The notes beneath the pieces are model-generated. The model saw nothing but the letters and a program-made list of their open reading frames with translations, was not told the DNA's origin and did no database searches. Shown in pieces: positions 36,070-46,583 of a stretch of DNA of 64,000 nt; position 1 is the stretch's first letter; every line of letters starts with the position of its first letter. The stretch comes from Streptacidiphilus rugosus AM-16 (GTDB lineage Bacteria; Actinomycetota; Actinomycetes; Streptomycetales; Streptomycetaceae). The position numbers and the translations under genes were made by a program. Where the stretch lies: contig NZ_JQMJ01000004.1 of NCBI RefSeq assembly GCF_000744655.1, positions 558,001 to 622,000 on the forward strand, in the 5' to 3' direction.

Positions 36070-37704
36070 TCAAGCGGGCCGCCAGGTGTGCTCACCCGGG
36101 AGCCAACGCAAGGCGAACCAGAGCTCCATGCGTACGTCCTGGTCCTGAAGATCGATGCCGAGCAACTCGGCGACCCGGCTGATGCGTTGACGGACCGTGT
36201 TGCGATGCAACTGCAGGGCGGCCGCGGTCCGGTCCCAACTGCCGTGCAGGCTGAGCCAGGTGCGCAGCGTCTCGAGCAGGACGTCGGCCCCTGGTGTCCC
36301 GGCGTGGGCCAAGGGGGCGAACCGGGCTCGGGCCAGTGCCTCCGCGTCGGCGGGGGCGACCAGGCCGTGCAGGCTCTGGTCCTGGACCTGGTGACGCGCC
36401 AGCGGCGCGCCGGTGGCCAGTGCGCGGCGGAGCGCGCGGGCGGCCTGGTTGTCCGCGACCGCCAGGTCGGTCGCCGGCACGGGCGCGCTGAAGCCGAAAG
36501 TCCAGCCCTGCCGCCCCAGGACCGTGGGCTGCGTCGGTCCGGACTCGCGCGGCTCGGGCACGAGGGCACGCAGTGAGACACCGTCCAGTTGGAGATAGGA
36601 CGTTCCCAGAGTGGTTCCCAGGGCCGCCAGTTGAACGGGATCGCCGTCGGGACGGCTCCCGGCCGAGACCGGACCGGTGTGGCGGCCGTGCACCACGATC
36701 CAGCGGGTGCCCGAGAGCGCGTCGGGAGGCAGGAGTGCGAGGGCGACCGAGTGCGGGGCCTCGCCGAGCATCAGTCGTACCAGAGCTCCCGCGCTGCGTG
36801 CGTCTGCGCCCAGTGCGTGCCGGGGACTGGTGAGGAGGGAGAGCAGCACAACGGCCACCCCGGTCACCGAGCGGTGCACGGCGGTCGGCGGCTCCTCGGC
36901 CGCCACCGCGAGGACCAGGGGCGCGGTGGCCCGGTCGGTTCCTGGAAGTGTGTGGACGGTCAGGTGGGACCCGGTGTGGTGTTCCGCGGCCGAGGACGGC
37001 GGGCGGGGCCGGTCCGCGCCGTTCACCTCGAGCGCCGTCTGTTGCTGCGCGACGGTCTGGGCCGTCAGTTCGCGAAGCCGCTGGACGGTCGCGGCGGCGG
37101 GTCGGGCCCCGTCGGCGAAGAGTTCCCGGCCCGTGGGGTCCAGCAGCGCGGTCCAGGCGTCGAGGTGGACCGAGAGTTGGTGGAGGACGGCTCCCAGGGC
37201 GTCCGGGCGGCCGGCTGCTGCGGCGAGTGCGGACTGGGCGGCGGAGATCTGCCTCAGTTCACGGTTGCGGGCCTCGGCCATGGCCGAGTAGGCCGCGCGG
37301 CCCACGGCGACGAAGGGCGTCTCACGCGGGACCCGTAGCAGCGGCAGGCCGTGCAGGTCGCAGGCCGCGACCAGTTCGGGGGGCACCTCGTCGTAGACGG
37401 GGGCGATGCCGAACCCGATGGCCGCCGCACCGGCTCCGACGACGCTGCGCACGTAGGCGTCGACGCCCTCGGGCGTCTGCGGGAGCCGGACCCCCGCGGT
37501 CAGCAGCATGTGCCCGCTGAGCAGGTAGGGGGCGGGCTCCTCGACCTCGGTGGTGCCGACCGTGCCGACGAGGCGGTCCTCGGCGGGGCCCGCGATCCGG
37601 CGAAGGCCCAGCGAGACGTCGGCCAGCAGCACGCTGAGCGGCACGGCGGGGGCGCCGGGCGCGGGTGCGTGGCCGACCGCGGAAGGCTGTGCGGATTCAT
37701 CCAT
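36070..37704 (-). CDS. PucR family transcriptional regulator
   Basis: A 544-residue regulator. An N-terminal PucR domain (about residues 22-145, with LSGHMLLTAGVRLP and LPLLRVPRETPFVAVGRA) is followed by a central region. The C-terminal HTH is LHGSWDRTAAALQLHRNTVRQRISRVAELLGIDL. Relatives control purine or amino-acid catabolism in response to a metabolite. It diverges from the symporter-led operon, and its ATG lies inside a 13-bp inverted repeat, so autoregulation and control of the operon are likely. These are inferences. Confidence 0.9.
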   Translation of the reverse strand: MDESAQPSAVGHAPAPGAPAVPLSVLLADVSLGLRRIAGPAEDRLVGTVGTTEVEEPAPYLLSGHMLLTAGVRLPQTPEGVDAYVRSVVGAGAAAIGFGIAPVYDEVPPELVAACDLHGLPLLRVPRETPFVAVGRAAYSAMAEARNRELRQISAAQSALAAAAGRPDALGAVLHQLSVHLDAWTALLDPTGRELFADGARPAAATVQRLRELTAQTVAQQQTALEVNGADRPRPPSSAAEHHTGSHLTVHTLPGTDRATAPLVLAVAAEEPPTAVHRSVTGVAVVLLSLLTSPRHALGADARSAGALVRLMLGEAPHSVALALLPPDALSGTRWIVVHGRHTGPVSAGSRPDGDPVQLAALGTTLGTSYLQLDGVSLRALVPEPRESGPTQPTVLGRQGWTFGFSAPVPATDLAVADNQAARALRRALATGAPLARHQVQDQSLHGLVAPADAEALARARFAPLAHAGTPGADVLLETLRTWLSLHGSWDRTAAALQLHRNTVRQRISRVAELLGIDLQDQDVRMELWFALRWLPGEHTWRPA

Positions 37705-37730
37705 TCCGGCACAGCATAATGGATGAATCC
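37693..37730. promoter_or_regulatory. 13-bp perfect inverted repeat in the divergent pucR promoter
   Basis: GGATTCATCCATT (37693-37705) and AATGGATGAATCC (37718-37730) are exact complements with a 12-base spacer, in one of the most A/T-rich places of the window. The pucR ATG lies within the left arm. It is a likely operator for PucR or another regulator, or a structured leader of a leaderless message. Confidence 0.7.
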
Positions 37731-37895
37731 TGCACTTCCGTGGGGGGTCGGCGGCGAACTAGCTTCTCCCTCGGAGACGGGACGCCACGGACGGGCGCTC
37801 CGGTCCCTCTTTCGCTCTGCCCCACCCCCACAGCTGCCTGCTGCCCCGTTCTCGGAGCTCAGCGGCTTCACCCTGCCCACCTAGGGAGTGCCTGC

Positions 37896-39389
37896 ATGGC
37901 CGTCGACTACCTTGTGATGATCGTCTACCTGTCCGGCATCATCGGCGTGGGCTGGTGGGGCAAGCGACGTGCCCGTTCCAAGAGCGACTTCCTCGTCGCC
38001 GGACGCCGCCTCGGGCCGGTGATGTACACCGGCACCATGGCGGCCGTCGTCCTCGGCGGGGCGTCGACCATCGGCGGCGTCCGCCTGGGCTACACCTACG
38101 GCCTGTCCGGAGCCGCGATGGTCTTCGCCATCGGCCTGGGACTGCTGGCACTGAGCATCTTCTTCTCCGCCCGGATCGCGCGGCTGCGCGTCTACACCGT
38201 CGCGGAGATGCTCTCGCTGCGCTACGGCGACGGCGCGAGCCTGATCTCCGGCGTGGTCATGTGGATCTACACGCTCATGCTGGCCGTCACCTCCACCATC
38301 GCCTACGCCAGCGTCTTCGACGTCCTGTTCGACGTGCCGCGCTGGGCCGCGGTGTGCATCGGCGGCGCGATCGTCGTCGGTTACTCGGCTCTCGGCGGCA
38401 TGTGGTCGATCACCCTGACCGACATGGTGCAGTTCGTGGTCAAGAGCATCGGCGTCCTGCTCCTGCTGCTGCCGATCGCCGTGGTCAAGGCGGGCGGGTT
38501 CGGCGCCATGGCGGACAGGCTGCCGCACGGCTACCTCTCCCCCACCTCCATCGGTGGGCAGACGATCTTTACTTACGTGCTGATCTACACCTTCGGCATG
38601 CTCATCGGCCAGGACATCTGGCAGCGGGTCTTCACCGCCCGCAGCGACAAGGTCGCCGCCTGGGGCGGCACCGTCGCCGGTGTGTACTGCCTGGTCTACG
38701 CCGTGGCCGGGGCTGTGATCGGCATGGCCGCCAAGGCGCTCTACCCGACCCTCCCGGGCGCCGACAGTGCGTTCGCGACGATCGTCAAGCACGTCCTGCC
38801 CACCGGGATCAAGGGCCTGGTCCTCGCCGCCGCGCTGTCGGCGATGATGTCCACGGCCAGCGGTGCCCTGATCGCCTCGGCCACCGTCGCGAACAACGAC
38901 ATCCTCGGCCGGCTGCGGGCCCTGCGGAGCGGTCGCGCCCAGGACGGCCCGGCCGGGCACGGCGACGAGGTGCGGGGCAACCGGCTGGCCATCGTCGTCC
39001 TCGGGGTCACGGCGATCGTGATCGCCTGTCTGCTCAGCGATGTCGTCTCCGCTCTCACCGTGGCCTACAACCTGCTGGTCGGCGGTCTGCTGGTGCCGAT
39101 CCTCGGCGGCCTGGTGTGGAAGCGCGGCAACCTGGCCGGAGCGCTGGCCTCGATGGTCGCGGGCGGTGCCACGGTCATCGTCTTCATGATCACCAAGGGT
39201 GTGCTCGCCAACGAGCCGATCTACTACGGCCTGGCCGTGAGCCTGGTGGCCTACACCGCCGCCAGCCTCCTCACCCGGCCCACGGACGCGGCGGTGCTGG
39301 CGCAGTGGCGCGACCGCCTGGCGGGCCGCAGCCCCGAGCCGGCACAGGTGAGCGCCGGGGACGCCGCGATCGCGCCGGCCGCACTGTGA
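37896..39389 (+). CDS. Sodium:solute symporter family protein
   Basis: A 497-residue SSS-family transporter with about 13 hydrophobic segments. [33 protein letters not shown] is the classic N-terminal family block, and [29 protein letters not shown] is the later signature. GGGAG lies 7 bp before ATG 37896. It is the first gene of the operon with aldolase, ureohydrolase, TPP enzyme and ALDH, and probably imports their substrate, perhaps arginine or a guanidino acid. That substrate is inferred. Confidence 0.92.
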   Translation: MAVDYLVMIVYLSGIIGVGWWGKRRARSKSDFLVAGRRLGPVMYTGTMAAVVLGGASTIGGVRLGYTYGLSGAAMVFAIGLGLLALSIFFSARIARLRVYTVAEMLSLRYGDGASLISGVVMWIYTLMLAVTSTIAYASVFDVLFDVPRWAAVCIGGAIVVGYSALGGMWSITLTDMVQFVVKSIGVLLLLLPIAVVKAGGFGAMADRLPHGYLSPTSIGGQTIFTYVLIYTFGMLIGQDIWQRVFTARSDKVAAWGGTVAGVYCLVYAVAGAVIGMAAKALYPTLPGADSAFATIVKHVLPTGIKGLVLAAALSAMMSTASGALIASATVANNDILGRLRALRSGRAQDGPAGHGDEVRGNRLAIVVLGVTAIVIACLLSDVVSALTVAYNLLVGGLLVPILGGLVWKRGNLAGALASMVAGGATVIVFMITKGVLANEPIYYGLAVSLVAYTAASLLTRPTDAAVLAQWRDRLAGRSPEPAQVSAGDAAIAPAAL

Positions 39390-39415
39390 CCCAACCCGAA
39401 CCAGGAGCGCACGCG

Positions 39416-40198
39416 ATGCCCCCGAACACCACGCTCCAGGCCGGTCACCGGACCGCCGAGGAACTGCGCCTGCGACGCGAACTCGCGGCGGTCTACCGCC
39501 TCGTGGCCCACTTCCGGATGACGGACCTGATCTTCACGCACATCTCCGTCCGCCTTCCCGGCCCCGAGCAGCACTTCCTGATCAACCCCTACGGCCTCCT
39601 CTTCGAGGAGATCACCGCCTCCAACCTGGTCAAGATCGACCTTTCCGGCCGGGCGGTCGAGGAGACGCCGCATCCCGTGAACCCGGCCGGCTTCGTGATC
39701 CACAGCGCGATCCACGCGGCCCGACCGGACGCCCACTGCGTCCTGCACACCCACACCAGGGCGGGCTGCGCCGTCGCCGCCCAGCAGGACGGGCTGCTGC
39801 CACTGAACCAGATCTCCATGGAGTTCCACGGCAGGCTCGGCTACCACGACTACGAGGGCGTCGCCCTCAACCTCGGCGAGCAGCAACGCCTGGTCGCCGA
39901 CCTCGGCGCCCACGACGCGATGATCCTGCGCAACCACGGCCTGCTGACCGTGGGCCAGACCCCCGCCCAGGCGTTCCTGCGCATGTACTACCTGGACAAG
40001 GCCTGCGAGATCCAGACCACGGCGACGGCGGGCGGCGCGAAGCTCACCATCCCCGACGCCGCTGTCTGCGAGCTGACCGCACGCCAGCTCGCGGGCGAGG
40101 AACACGGATCCGACCTCCAGGACGAGCAGGCCCACGACCTGGCCTGGGCCGCCCTGCTACGGCTGCTGGACCGCGTCGCCCCCGACTACACCGACTGA
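39416..40198 (+). CDS. Class II aldolase/adducin family protein
   Basis: A 260-residue AraD-like zinc enzyme fold. [51 protein letters not shown] (zinc His pair) and [10 protein letters not shown] are readable. Family members split or epimerise hydroxy-keto compounds. It lies 26 bp after the symporter and 11 bp before the ureohydrolase, clearly in the operon. It might cleave a hydroxylated keto-guanidino acid, but that is speculation; many members have been assigned no reaction. Confidence 0.87.
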   Translation: MPPNTTLQAGHRTAEELRLRRELAAVYRLVAHFRMTDLIFTHISVRLPGPEQHFLINPYGLLFEEITASNLVKIDLSGRAVEETPHPVNPAGFVIHSAIHAARPDAHCVLHTHTRAGCAVAAQQDGLLPLNQISMEFHGRLGYHDYEGVALNLGEQQRLVADLGAHDAMILRNHGLLTVGQTPAQAFLRMYYLDKACEIQTTATAGGAKLTIPDAAVCELTARQLAGEEHGSDLQDEQAHDLAWAALLRLLDRVAPDYTD

Positions 40199-40209
40199 CA
40201 AGGACCCCC

Positions 40210-41184
40210 ATGAGCTCCACCGAACCGCGCGGACCCGTCGACTCCTCCCGCACCCCCCGCTACGCCGGTCCCGCCACCTTCGCCCGCCTCCCCCGTCTCG
40301 ACGAGGTCGCGCGGGCCGACATCGCCGTGGTCGGTGTCCCCTTCGACAGCGGCGTCTCCTACCGTCCCGGGGCACGCTTCGGCGGCAACGCCGTACGCGA
40401 GGCCAGCCGTCTGCTGCGCCCCTACAACCCCGCCCAGGACGCCTCGCCGTTCGCGCTCGTCCAGGTCGCCGACGCGGGGGACATCGCCGCCAACCCCTTC
40501 AACATCAACGAGGCGGTCGAGACGGTCGAGGCAGCCGCGGACGAACTCCTGGCCACCGGAGCCAGGCTGATCACGCTCGGCGGCGACCACACCATCGCCC
40601 TGCCGCTGCTGCGCTCGGTCGCCAAGAAGCACGGGCCGGTCGCCCTGTTGCACTTCGACGCGCATCTGGACACCTGGGACACCTACTTCGGTGCCGAGTA
40701 CACCCACGGCACCCCGTTCCGCCGCGCCGTCGAGGAAGGCATCCTCGACACCGAGGCACTCTCCCATGTGGGGACCCGGGGCCCCCTCTACGGCAAGCAG
40801 GACCTCACCGACGACGAGAAGCTGGGCTTCGGCATCGTCACCTCGGCCGACGTCATGCGTCGCGGCGTGGACGAGGTCGCGCAGCAGCTGCGCGAGCGGA
40901 TCGGCGGCCGGCCCCTGTACGTCTCGGTCGACATCGACGTGCTCGACCCGGCCCACGCCCCCGGCACCGGCACCCCCGAGGCCGGCGGCCTCACCTCCCG
41001 CGAGCTGCTGGAGATCCTGCGCGGGCTGAGCGGCTGCCGCCTGGTCTCCGCCGACGTCGTCGAGGTCGCCCCGGCCTACGACCACGCCGAGATCACCGCG
41101 GTCGCCGCGTCCCACACGGCCTACGAGCTCACCACGCTGATGGCCCGCCAGATCGCCGCCTCCCGGCAGGAGAGCGCCCAGTGA
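40210..41184 (+). CDS. Ureohydrolase (agmatinase/guanidinobutyrase family)
   Basis: A 324-residue binuclear-manganese enzyme that releases urea from a guanidino compound. Metal ligands are at GGDHT (124-128), [10 protein letters not shown] (148-157) and [17 protein letters not shown] (241-257). The family covers agmatinase, guanidinobutyrase and guanidinopropionase. The TPP decarboxylase and aldehyde dehydrogenase neighbours favour 4-guanidinobutyrate over agmatine. It ends in a GTGA overlap with the TPP gene. Confidence 0.92.
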   Translation: MSSTEPRGPVDSSRTPRYAGPATFARLPRLDEVARADIAVVGVPFDSGVSYRPGARFGGNAVREASRLLRPYNPAQDASPFALVQVADAGDIAANPFNINEAVETVEAAADELLATGARLITLGGDHTIALPLLRSVAKKHGPVALLHFDAHLDTWDTYFGAEYTHGTPFRRAVEEGILDTEALSHVGTRGPLYGKQDLTDDEKLGFGIVTSADVMRRGVDEVAQQLRERIGGRPLYVSVDIDVLDPAHAPGTGTPEAGGLTSRELLEILRGLSGCRLVSADVVEVAPAYDHAEITAVAASHTAYELTTLMARQIAASRQESAQ

Positions 41185-42812
41185 ACCACGTCCGCAACGG
41201 CGGCGACCTGGTCGTCGAGTCCCTGACCGCGCTCGGCGCGCACTGCGTCTTCGGCCTCCCCGGACAGCACGCCCTCGGCCTGTTCGACGCGCTGCGCCGC
41301 TCCGAACTGCGCTACGTCGGCCTGCGGGTGGAGAACAACGCCGGCTTCGCGGCCGACGGATACGCCCGCACCGCCCGAACCGTCGCCCCGCTCTTCCTGT
41401 CCACCGGTCCCGGCGCCCTGACCTCGCTCGCCGCGCTCCAGGAAGCCGCAGCCGCCTCGGTACCCGTGCTCGCCGTGTCCAGCCAGATCCCCTCCGCCGG
41501 ACTGGGCGGCCGCCGCCGCGGCTACCTTCACGAACTGGTCGACCAGCAGGCCAGTTTCCGGGACGTCGTCAAGTCCGTCCATGTCGCCCGCACCGCCTCG
41601 CAGATCCCCTCCGCTCTGGCCGCAGCCTGGGAGTCGGCTCTCACCGCGCCCAGCGGACCGGTGTGGGTGGAGATCCCCCAGGACGTGCTCCTGGCGGCGA
41701 CCATCGTTCCACCGGTGCGCGCACTGCACGCCGAACCGCGCGCGCTCCCGCCGCGCTCCGAACTGGTCGCCGAGGCCGCGACGCTGCTGGCCGCGGCCCG
41801 TCGTCCGGTGATCCTGGCCGGCGGCGGCGTCGTGCGCTCCGGCGCCACCGGCGAACTGCTGCGCCTGGCAGAGCGACTGCGCGCGCCCGTCGCCTGCACC
41901 TTCGGTGGGAAAGGCGCGTTCCCGTGGGAGCACCCGCTCTCCCTCCAGTCCTGGCTGGAGGACCGCCACACCACCGAGCTGCTGGAGGACGCCGACGTCC
42001 TCCTGGTGGTCGGCTCCGGGCTGGGCGAGCTGAGCAGCAACTACCACACCCTCGCCCCGCGCGGCCGGATCATCCAGGTCGAGGCGGACCTGGGGAAACT
42101 GGAGTCCAACCACCCGGCCCTCGGCATCCACGCCGACGCCCGGCTCGCCCTGGCCGCCCTCGCCGACCAGGTCCCCGCCAAAACGCCCGACGGCGTCGCC
42201 GAGGCCATCACGGCCGACCTGTTGAAGCGCGTTCGGGCCCGCCTGGACGGCCAGGACCTCGACCTCGAGCAGGGTGTCCTCGCGTCCGTGCGCCAGGCGC
42301 TCCCCGACGGAGCCCCGGTCTTCTTCGACATGACCATCCTCGGCTACTGGGCCTGGTCCGCCTTCGACGCCCGTGAGCCCAACACCATGCACTCCGGCCA
42401 GGGCGCCGGCGGCCTGGGCTACGGCTACCCGGCGGCCCTCGGCGCCGCCGCGGCCCGCCCGGACGGCCCGGTCCTGGCCGTCTCCGGCGACGGCGGCGCG
42501 ATGTATTCCATCGCCGAACTCGCCACCGCCCGTCAACTCCAGCTGAACGTCACCTGGCTGATCGTCGACGACGGAGGCTACGGCATCCTGCGCGAGTACA
42601 TGAACGACACCTTCGGCGAGGCGACTGCGACCGAACTGGTCCGGCCCGACTTCGTCAGGCTCGCCGAGTCCTTCGAGGTTCCCGCCACCCGCACCACCGC
42701 GGCCGGCCTCGCTCACGACCTCGCGGCCGCGCTCGCCGCACCCGGCCCGAGCGTGGTCGTCCTCCCCGCCTTCCTGCGGATGTTCGAGCCCACCCACCTC
42801 GGGCCCAGCTGA
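41181..42812 (+). CDS. Thiamine-diphosphate-dependent decarboxylase-type enzyme
   Basis: A 543-residue protein with the three-domain acetolactate-synthase/benzoylformate-decarboxylase layout. [17 protein letters not shown] carries the TPP-activating Glu, [11 protein letters not shown] ends the first domain, and [33 protein letters not shown] is the TPP/Mg motif. Together with an aldehyde dehydrogenase and a ureohydrolase it matches the known 2-ketoarginine decarboxylase (AruI) setting. The start is GTG overlapping the upstream stop. The exact substrate is inferred. Confidence 0.9.
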   Translation: MNHVRNGGDLVVESLTALGAHCVFGLPGQHALGLFDALRRSELRYVGLRVENNAGFAADGYARTARTVAPLFLSTGPGALTSLAALQEAAAASVPVLAVSSQIPSAGLGGRRRGYLHELVDQQASFRDVVKSVHVARTASQIPSALAAAWESALTAPSGPVWVEIPQDVLLAATIVPPVRALHAEPRALPPRSELVAEAATLLAAARRPVILAGGGVVRSGATGELLRLAERLRAPVACTFGGKGAFPWEHPLSLQSWLEDRHTTELLEDADVLLVVGSGLGELSSNYHTLAPRGRIIQVEADLGKLESNHPALGIHADARLALAALADQVPAKTPDGVAEAITADLLKRVRARLDGQDLDLEQGVLASVRQALPDGAPVFFDMTILGYWAWSAFDAREPNTMHSGQGAGGLGYGYPAALGAAAARPDGPVLAVSGDGGAMYSIAELATARQLQLNVTWLIVDDGGYGILREYMNDTFGEATATELVRPDFVRLAESFEVPATRTTAAGLAHDLAAALAAPGPSVVVLPAFLRMFEPTHLGPS

Positions 42813-42845
42813 GCGCCCGACATGCCCGGAACCGAGGAACACACT

Positions 42846-44291
42846 GTGAACACCAGTCTCACCCTGCGCAACCACGTGAACGGCGCCTTCGTGGACGCCG
42901 CCGACGGCCGGACCCTCGACGTCGTCGACCCCACCGACGGTCAGGTGTACGCGACTTCGCCCCTGTCGGGCGCGGCGGACGTGGACGCCGCCATGGCGGC
43001 CGCCGCCGAGGCGTTCCCTCGCTGGCGCGACGCCACGCCCGGCACCCGCCAGAGGCTGCTGCTGAGGATCGCCGATGCGATCGAGGCCCGAGCCGACGAG
43101 CTCGTGGATGCGGAATGCCGCGACACCGGAAAGCCGCGCAGGCTCACCATCTCCGAGGAGATCGGCCCCATGGCCGACCAGGTCCGCTTCTTCGCTGGCG
43201 CCGCCCGCCTCCTGGAAGGCCGGTCCGCGGGCGAGTACGCGGAAGGGCTGACCTCGATCGTCCGCCGCGAGCCGATCGGCGTCTGCGCCCAGGTCGCACC
43301 ATGGAACTACCCGATGATGACGGCCGTCTGGAAGTTCGCCCCGGCACTGGCGGCAGGCAACACCGTGGTCCTCAAGCCCTCGGACACCACTCCCGCCTCG
43401 ACGGTGCTTCTCGCCGAGATCATCGGCGGCATTCTCCGGGACATGGGACTACCGGCCGGGGTCTTCAACGTGATCTGCGGCGACCGCGAGACCGGCCGTC
43501 TGATGGTCGAACACCCCACCCCGGCACTGGCCGCCATCACCGGCTCGGTACGGGCCGGGATCCAGGTCGCCCAGGCAGCGGCCAAGGACGTCAAGCGCGT
43601 CCACCTGGAGCTCGGCGGGAAGGCGCCCGTCGTGGTCTTCGAGGACGCGGACCTCGGCGAGGCCGCCCGGGTGATCGCGGCGGCGGCCTTCTTCAACGCC
43701 GGCCAGGACTGTACGGCCGCCACCCGGGTCCTGGTGCACGATTCGGTCCACGACGTGTTCGTCCAAGCTCTGACCAAGGCCGCCGCGGGCACCAGAACCG
43801 GCGGCACCGACGAGGAGGGCGTCCACTACGGCCCGCTGAACAACGCCGCCCAACTGGCCCAGGTCGCCGGTTACATCGAGCGGCTGCCCGCACACGCCAC
43901 GCTGGAGACGGGCGGCCACCGGGTCGGCGAGGCCGGCTACTTCTACGCGCCGACGGTCGTCTCCGGCCTCGAACAGCACGACGAGATCATCCAGAACGAG
44001 GTCTTCGGCCCGGTCGTCACCGTACAGAAGTTCACCGACGAGGACCGGGCGGTCGAGTACGCCAACGGCGTGGACTTCGCCCTGGCCTCCTCCGTCTGGA
44101 CCAAGGACCATGCCCGCGCCATGCGCATGTCCCGGCGCCTGGACTTCGGCTGCGTGTGGATCAACACCCACGCGCCCCTCCTCGCCGAGATGCCGCACGG
44201 CGGATTCAAGCAGTCCGGCTACGGCAAGGACCTCTCCGCCTACGGATTCGAGGACTACACGCGCATCAAGCACGTCATGACGGCCCTCTGA
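42846..44291 (+). CDS. NAD(P)-dependent aldehyde dehydrogenase (aminobutyraldehyde type)
   Basis: A 481-residue [34 protein letters not shown] is the cofactor segment, HLELGGKAPVVVFED has the Glu and NAGQDCTAATR the Cys; NAGQDC is common in 4-aminobutyraldehyde/4-guanidinobutyraldehyde dehydrogenases. GTG 42846 has GAGGAA 6 bp upstream, so it is preferred to ATG 42822. As the last gene of the operon it would oxidise the aldehyde made by the TPP enzyme to the guanidino acid cut by the ureohydrolase. Confidence 0.92.
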   Translation: MNTSLTLRNHVNGAFVDAADGRTLDVVDPTDGQVYATSPLSGAADVDAAMAAAAEAFPRWRDATPGTRQRLLLRIADAIEARADELVDAECRDTGKPRRLTISEEIGPMADQVRFFAGAARLLEGRSAGEYAEGLTSIVRREPIGVCAQVAPWNYPMMTAVWKFAPALAAGNTVVLKPSDTTPASTVLLAEIIGGILRDMGLPAGVFNVICGDRETGRLMVEHPTPALAAITGSVRAGIQVAQAAAKDVKRVHLELGGKAPVVVFEDADLGEAARVIAAAAFFNAGQDCTAATRVLVHDSVHDVFVQALTKAAAGTRTGGTDEEGVHYGPLNNAAQLAQVAGYIERLPAHATLETGGHRVGEAGYFYAPTVVSGLEQHDEIIQNEVFGPVVTVQKFTDEDRAVEYANGVDFALASSVWTKDHARAMRMSRRLDFGCVWINTHAPLLAEMPHGGFKQSGYGKDLSAYGFEDYTRIKHVMTAL

Positions 44292-44533
44292 CCCGCCACC
44301 GGCGCCGTCGGAGGATTCAAGATCGTCGCGAGCAAGGGTGCCGCGCCGGCGAGCGAGGCAGAACTGGAGAAGCTGCTCCTCACTCTCGCCCGACCACGCG
44401 AGTTCGCTCCGTCGGCGCCACCTCCGGCATGCCCCTTTCGGCGCAGCAGCGGCCCGATCCCGCGAATGTGAGCAGGACCACCCGCCCCGGTCCCGGGCGG
44501 CACTGCGCCTGCCGAGAACCTCATCCATGCAGC

Positions 44534-45628
44534 TCAAGCAGCATGTCGATACTCGTGGATAACTCCGCCGAGTCGGTCTCTCCGGCGTATGTCCAGGTGG
44601 GTGATCTGTCCGGGTTCAAGTGGTTCGGGCACCGCGCGTAGTGGTGCGGCCTGGTTCATGGCTTGGTGGGGCCGGTGTGTGTTGTGATGCTGTTCGAACT
44701 CGCGTAGTGCGCGGCGCAGGTGGCTCTCGTTCCAGATCAGGGTTCGGTCCAGAAGTTCGTGGCGGCAGGTTTGAACCCAGCGCTCCACGATGGAGTTCAT
44801 CCTCGGTATCCGGACGCCGGTGAGCACGACTTGGATGCCGGTGTTGGCCAGGATCTGGTCGAACCCGACTGGGAACTTCGCGTCCCGGTCTCGGATCAGG
44901 TATTTGACGGTGGCTCCGGCGTCTTCCAAGTCCATGACGAGGTTCCGCGCCCCTTTGGTGACCCAGTTGGCGGTGGGGTGTGCGGTGGTGCCGAGGATTC
45001 GGTCGCGGCGGGTGGCGTGCTCGATGACGGCCAGGATGTACTGGCGTTGGCCGGTCAGGGCGACGGTCTCGATCAAGTCGCAGGCCAGCAGGATATCGGC
45101 CTGACTGCAAAGGAAGTCGGCCCAGGTGGTGGCGCCGCGATGCGGTGCGGGGTCGATGTCCTCGGCCTTGAGAATCTCCCAGACCGTGGATGCGGCGACC
45201 TTGATGCCGAGCGTGGTGAGTTCGCCGTGGATCCTGCGGTAGCCCCAGGACGGGTTCGGGCGCACAAGCCGAAGGATCAGGAGTCGGATCGAGCGGACTG
45301 TGGGAGGGCGCCCGGGCCGCTTCGGCCGGCACGTGCGCGCGTCGCGCCGCCTCATGAGATCGCGGTGCCAGCGCAGTACCGTGTCCGGGCGGACGAGCAA
45401 CCGCAGCCGACGCAGGAACTCCCGCGGCAGCGGCGCCAGCAGAGCAGCGAGGAACGCGCGGCCCTCCGGAGTGAACGTCACCTTGCCCCCGCCGTGCTGT
45501 CGTTCAAGGACGGCGATCTGGTGGCGCAGAACGAGGATCTCCACGTCCTTCTCGCGGTCGCTCATCGGCAGAAGCCGCACGGCAGCGAAAGCGTGGGAGA
45601 CGGCCAAGTAGACGAAGCGCAGCAACAC
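44534..45628 (-). CDS. Integrase-core (DDE) transposase
   Basis: A 364-residue transposase that looks complete. The N-terminal helical part (VEILVLRHQIAVLERQ) and HTH-like region are followed by NPSWGYRRIHGELTTLGI and the rve domain: D in ACDLIETVAL, D in LIRDRDAKFPVGFDQIL and E in PRMNSIVERWVQTCRHELL. The end HHNTHRPHQAMNQAAPL is typical. Its type lies between IS3 OrfB and IS481. It starts at GTG 45628. Terminal repeats were not established. It sits between the guanidino and fucose operons. Confidence 0.88.
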   Translation of the reverse strand: MLLRFVYLAVSHAFAAVRLLPMSDREKDVEILVLRHQIAVLERQHGGGKVTFTPEGRAFLAALLAPLPREFLRRLRLLVRPDTVLRWHRDLMRRRDARTCRPKRPGRPPTVRSIRLLILRLVRPNPSWGYRRIHGELTTLGIKVAASTVWEILKAEDIDPAPHRGATTWADFLCSQADILLACDLIETVALTGQRQYILAVIEHATRRDRILGTTAHPTANWVTKGARNLVMDLEDAGATVKYLIRDRDAKFPVGFDQILANTGIQVVLTGVRIPRMNSIVERWVQTCRHELLDRTLIWNESHLRRALREFEQHHNTHRPHQAMNQAAPLRAVPEPLEPGQITHLDIRRRDRLGGVIHEYRHAA

Positions 45629-45716
45629 AAGTGATCATCTTGCCGTAACCCCAAGAAATCTCTGACCTGGGCGGATGACATTCTCGGCAGGCGCTGTGCC
45701 AGAGCCCGCAGACAGC

Positions 45717-46583
45717 TCACAGGCGGTAGACACGCGCGGCATTACCACCCATGATCGCTGCGCGTTCGGACGGCGACAGCTCGGAAAGCAGCTTACGAGT
45801 GGTGTCGACGACGCGCACGTAGTCGCCGGCCAGCGTGCACACGGGCCAGTCGGATCCGAAGAGGAGGCGTCGCGCGCCGAACGCGGCGAGGGCGACATCG
45901 GTGAAGCGGCGCAGGTCGTCGGTGGTCCAGTGGTGCCAGTCGGCCTCGGTCGTCAGGCCGGACAGTTTGGCGACGGTGTTGGGGAGGACCGCGAAGGCGC
46001 GCAGTCGGGACGCCCACGGCTCCACCTCGGCGGCGGCGATCCGGGGTTTGCCGAGGTGGTCGAGGACGAAGGTGACGCCCGGCGCCGCGGCGGCGGCTCT
46101 GGTGGCGGCCGGAAGCTGGTCCGGGGTGATCACGAGGTCGTAGGCGAGACGGGCGGCTCCGACGGCAAGCAGGCCGCGTTGGACGTCGGGCCGCAGCAGC
46201 CACTCGGGGTCAGGCTCGGACTGCACCTGGTGGCGGATGCCGACCAGGTGTCGTCCTCCGGGCAGGGCACACAGGTCGGCGAGGGTGTCGGCGATGTCCG
46301 GTGCGGTGAGGTCGGTCCAGCCGACCACGCCCACGGCCAGGGGGTCGGCGTCGGCCAGGGCGAGGAGCTCGGGGGTCTCCTCGGGGACGCAGACGGTCTG
46401 CACCAGGACGGTGGCGTCAACGCCTGCCGACCGGGCTTGCGCACGCAGGTGTTCAAGGCCGAAGTCGCGACGCAGAGGGGCGAGTTCGGGGCCGGTGATC
46501 CAGTCCTGGTCGCGGACGGACAGGTCCCAGACGTGGTGGTGCGCGTCGATGACGCGCGGGTTCTCGGTGATCACAGCTGCCAC
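45717..46583 (-). CDS. Amidohydrolase family lactonase, probable L-fuconolactonase
   Basis: A 288-residue metal-dependent TIM-barrel hydrolase of the COG3618 type. VIDAHHHVWDL is the N-terminal metal HxH, GIRHQVQSEPDPEWLLRPDVQRG is family-typical, and FGSDWPVC holds the C-terminal Asp. In its operon with a fucose-type dehydrogenase and an acid-sugar dehydratase it would open L-fucono-lactone to L-fuconate. It overlaps the mutarotase gene by 13 bp. GTG 46583 was used. The reaction is inferred from family and context. Confidence 0.87.
   Translation of the reverse strand: MAAVITENPRVIDAHHHVWDLSVRDQDWITGPELAPLRRDFGLEHLRAQARSAGVDATVLVQTVCVPEETPELLALADADPLAVGVVGWTDLTAPDIADTLADLCALPGGRHLVGIRHQVQSEPDPEWLLRPDVQRGLLAVGAARLAYDLVITPDQLPAATRAAAAAPGVTFVLDHLGKPRIAAAEVEPWASRLRAFAVLPNTVAKLSGLTTEADWHHWTTDDLRRFTDVALAAFGARRLLFGSDWPVCTLAGDYVRVVDTTRKLLSELSPSERAAIMGGNAARVYRL

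Noticed and set aside
44292..44533. Short plus-strand stretch reading SKGAAPASEAELEKLLLTLARP
   Set aside because: Too short, without a start or recognised family; cannot be separated from chance in this composition.
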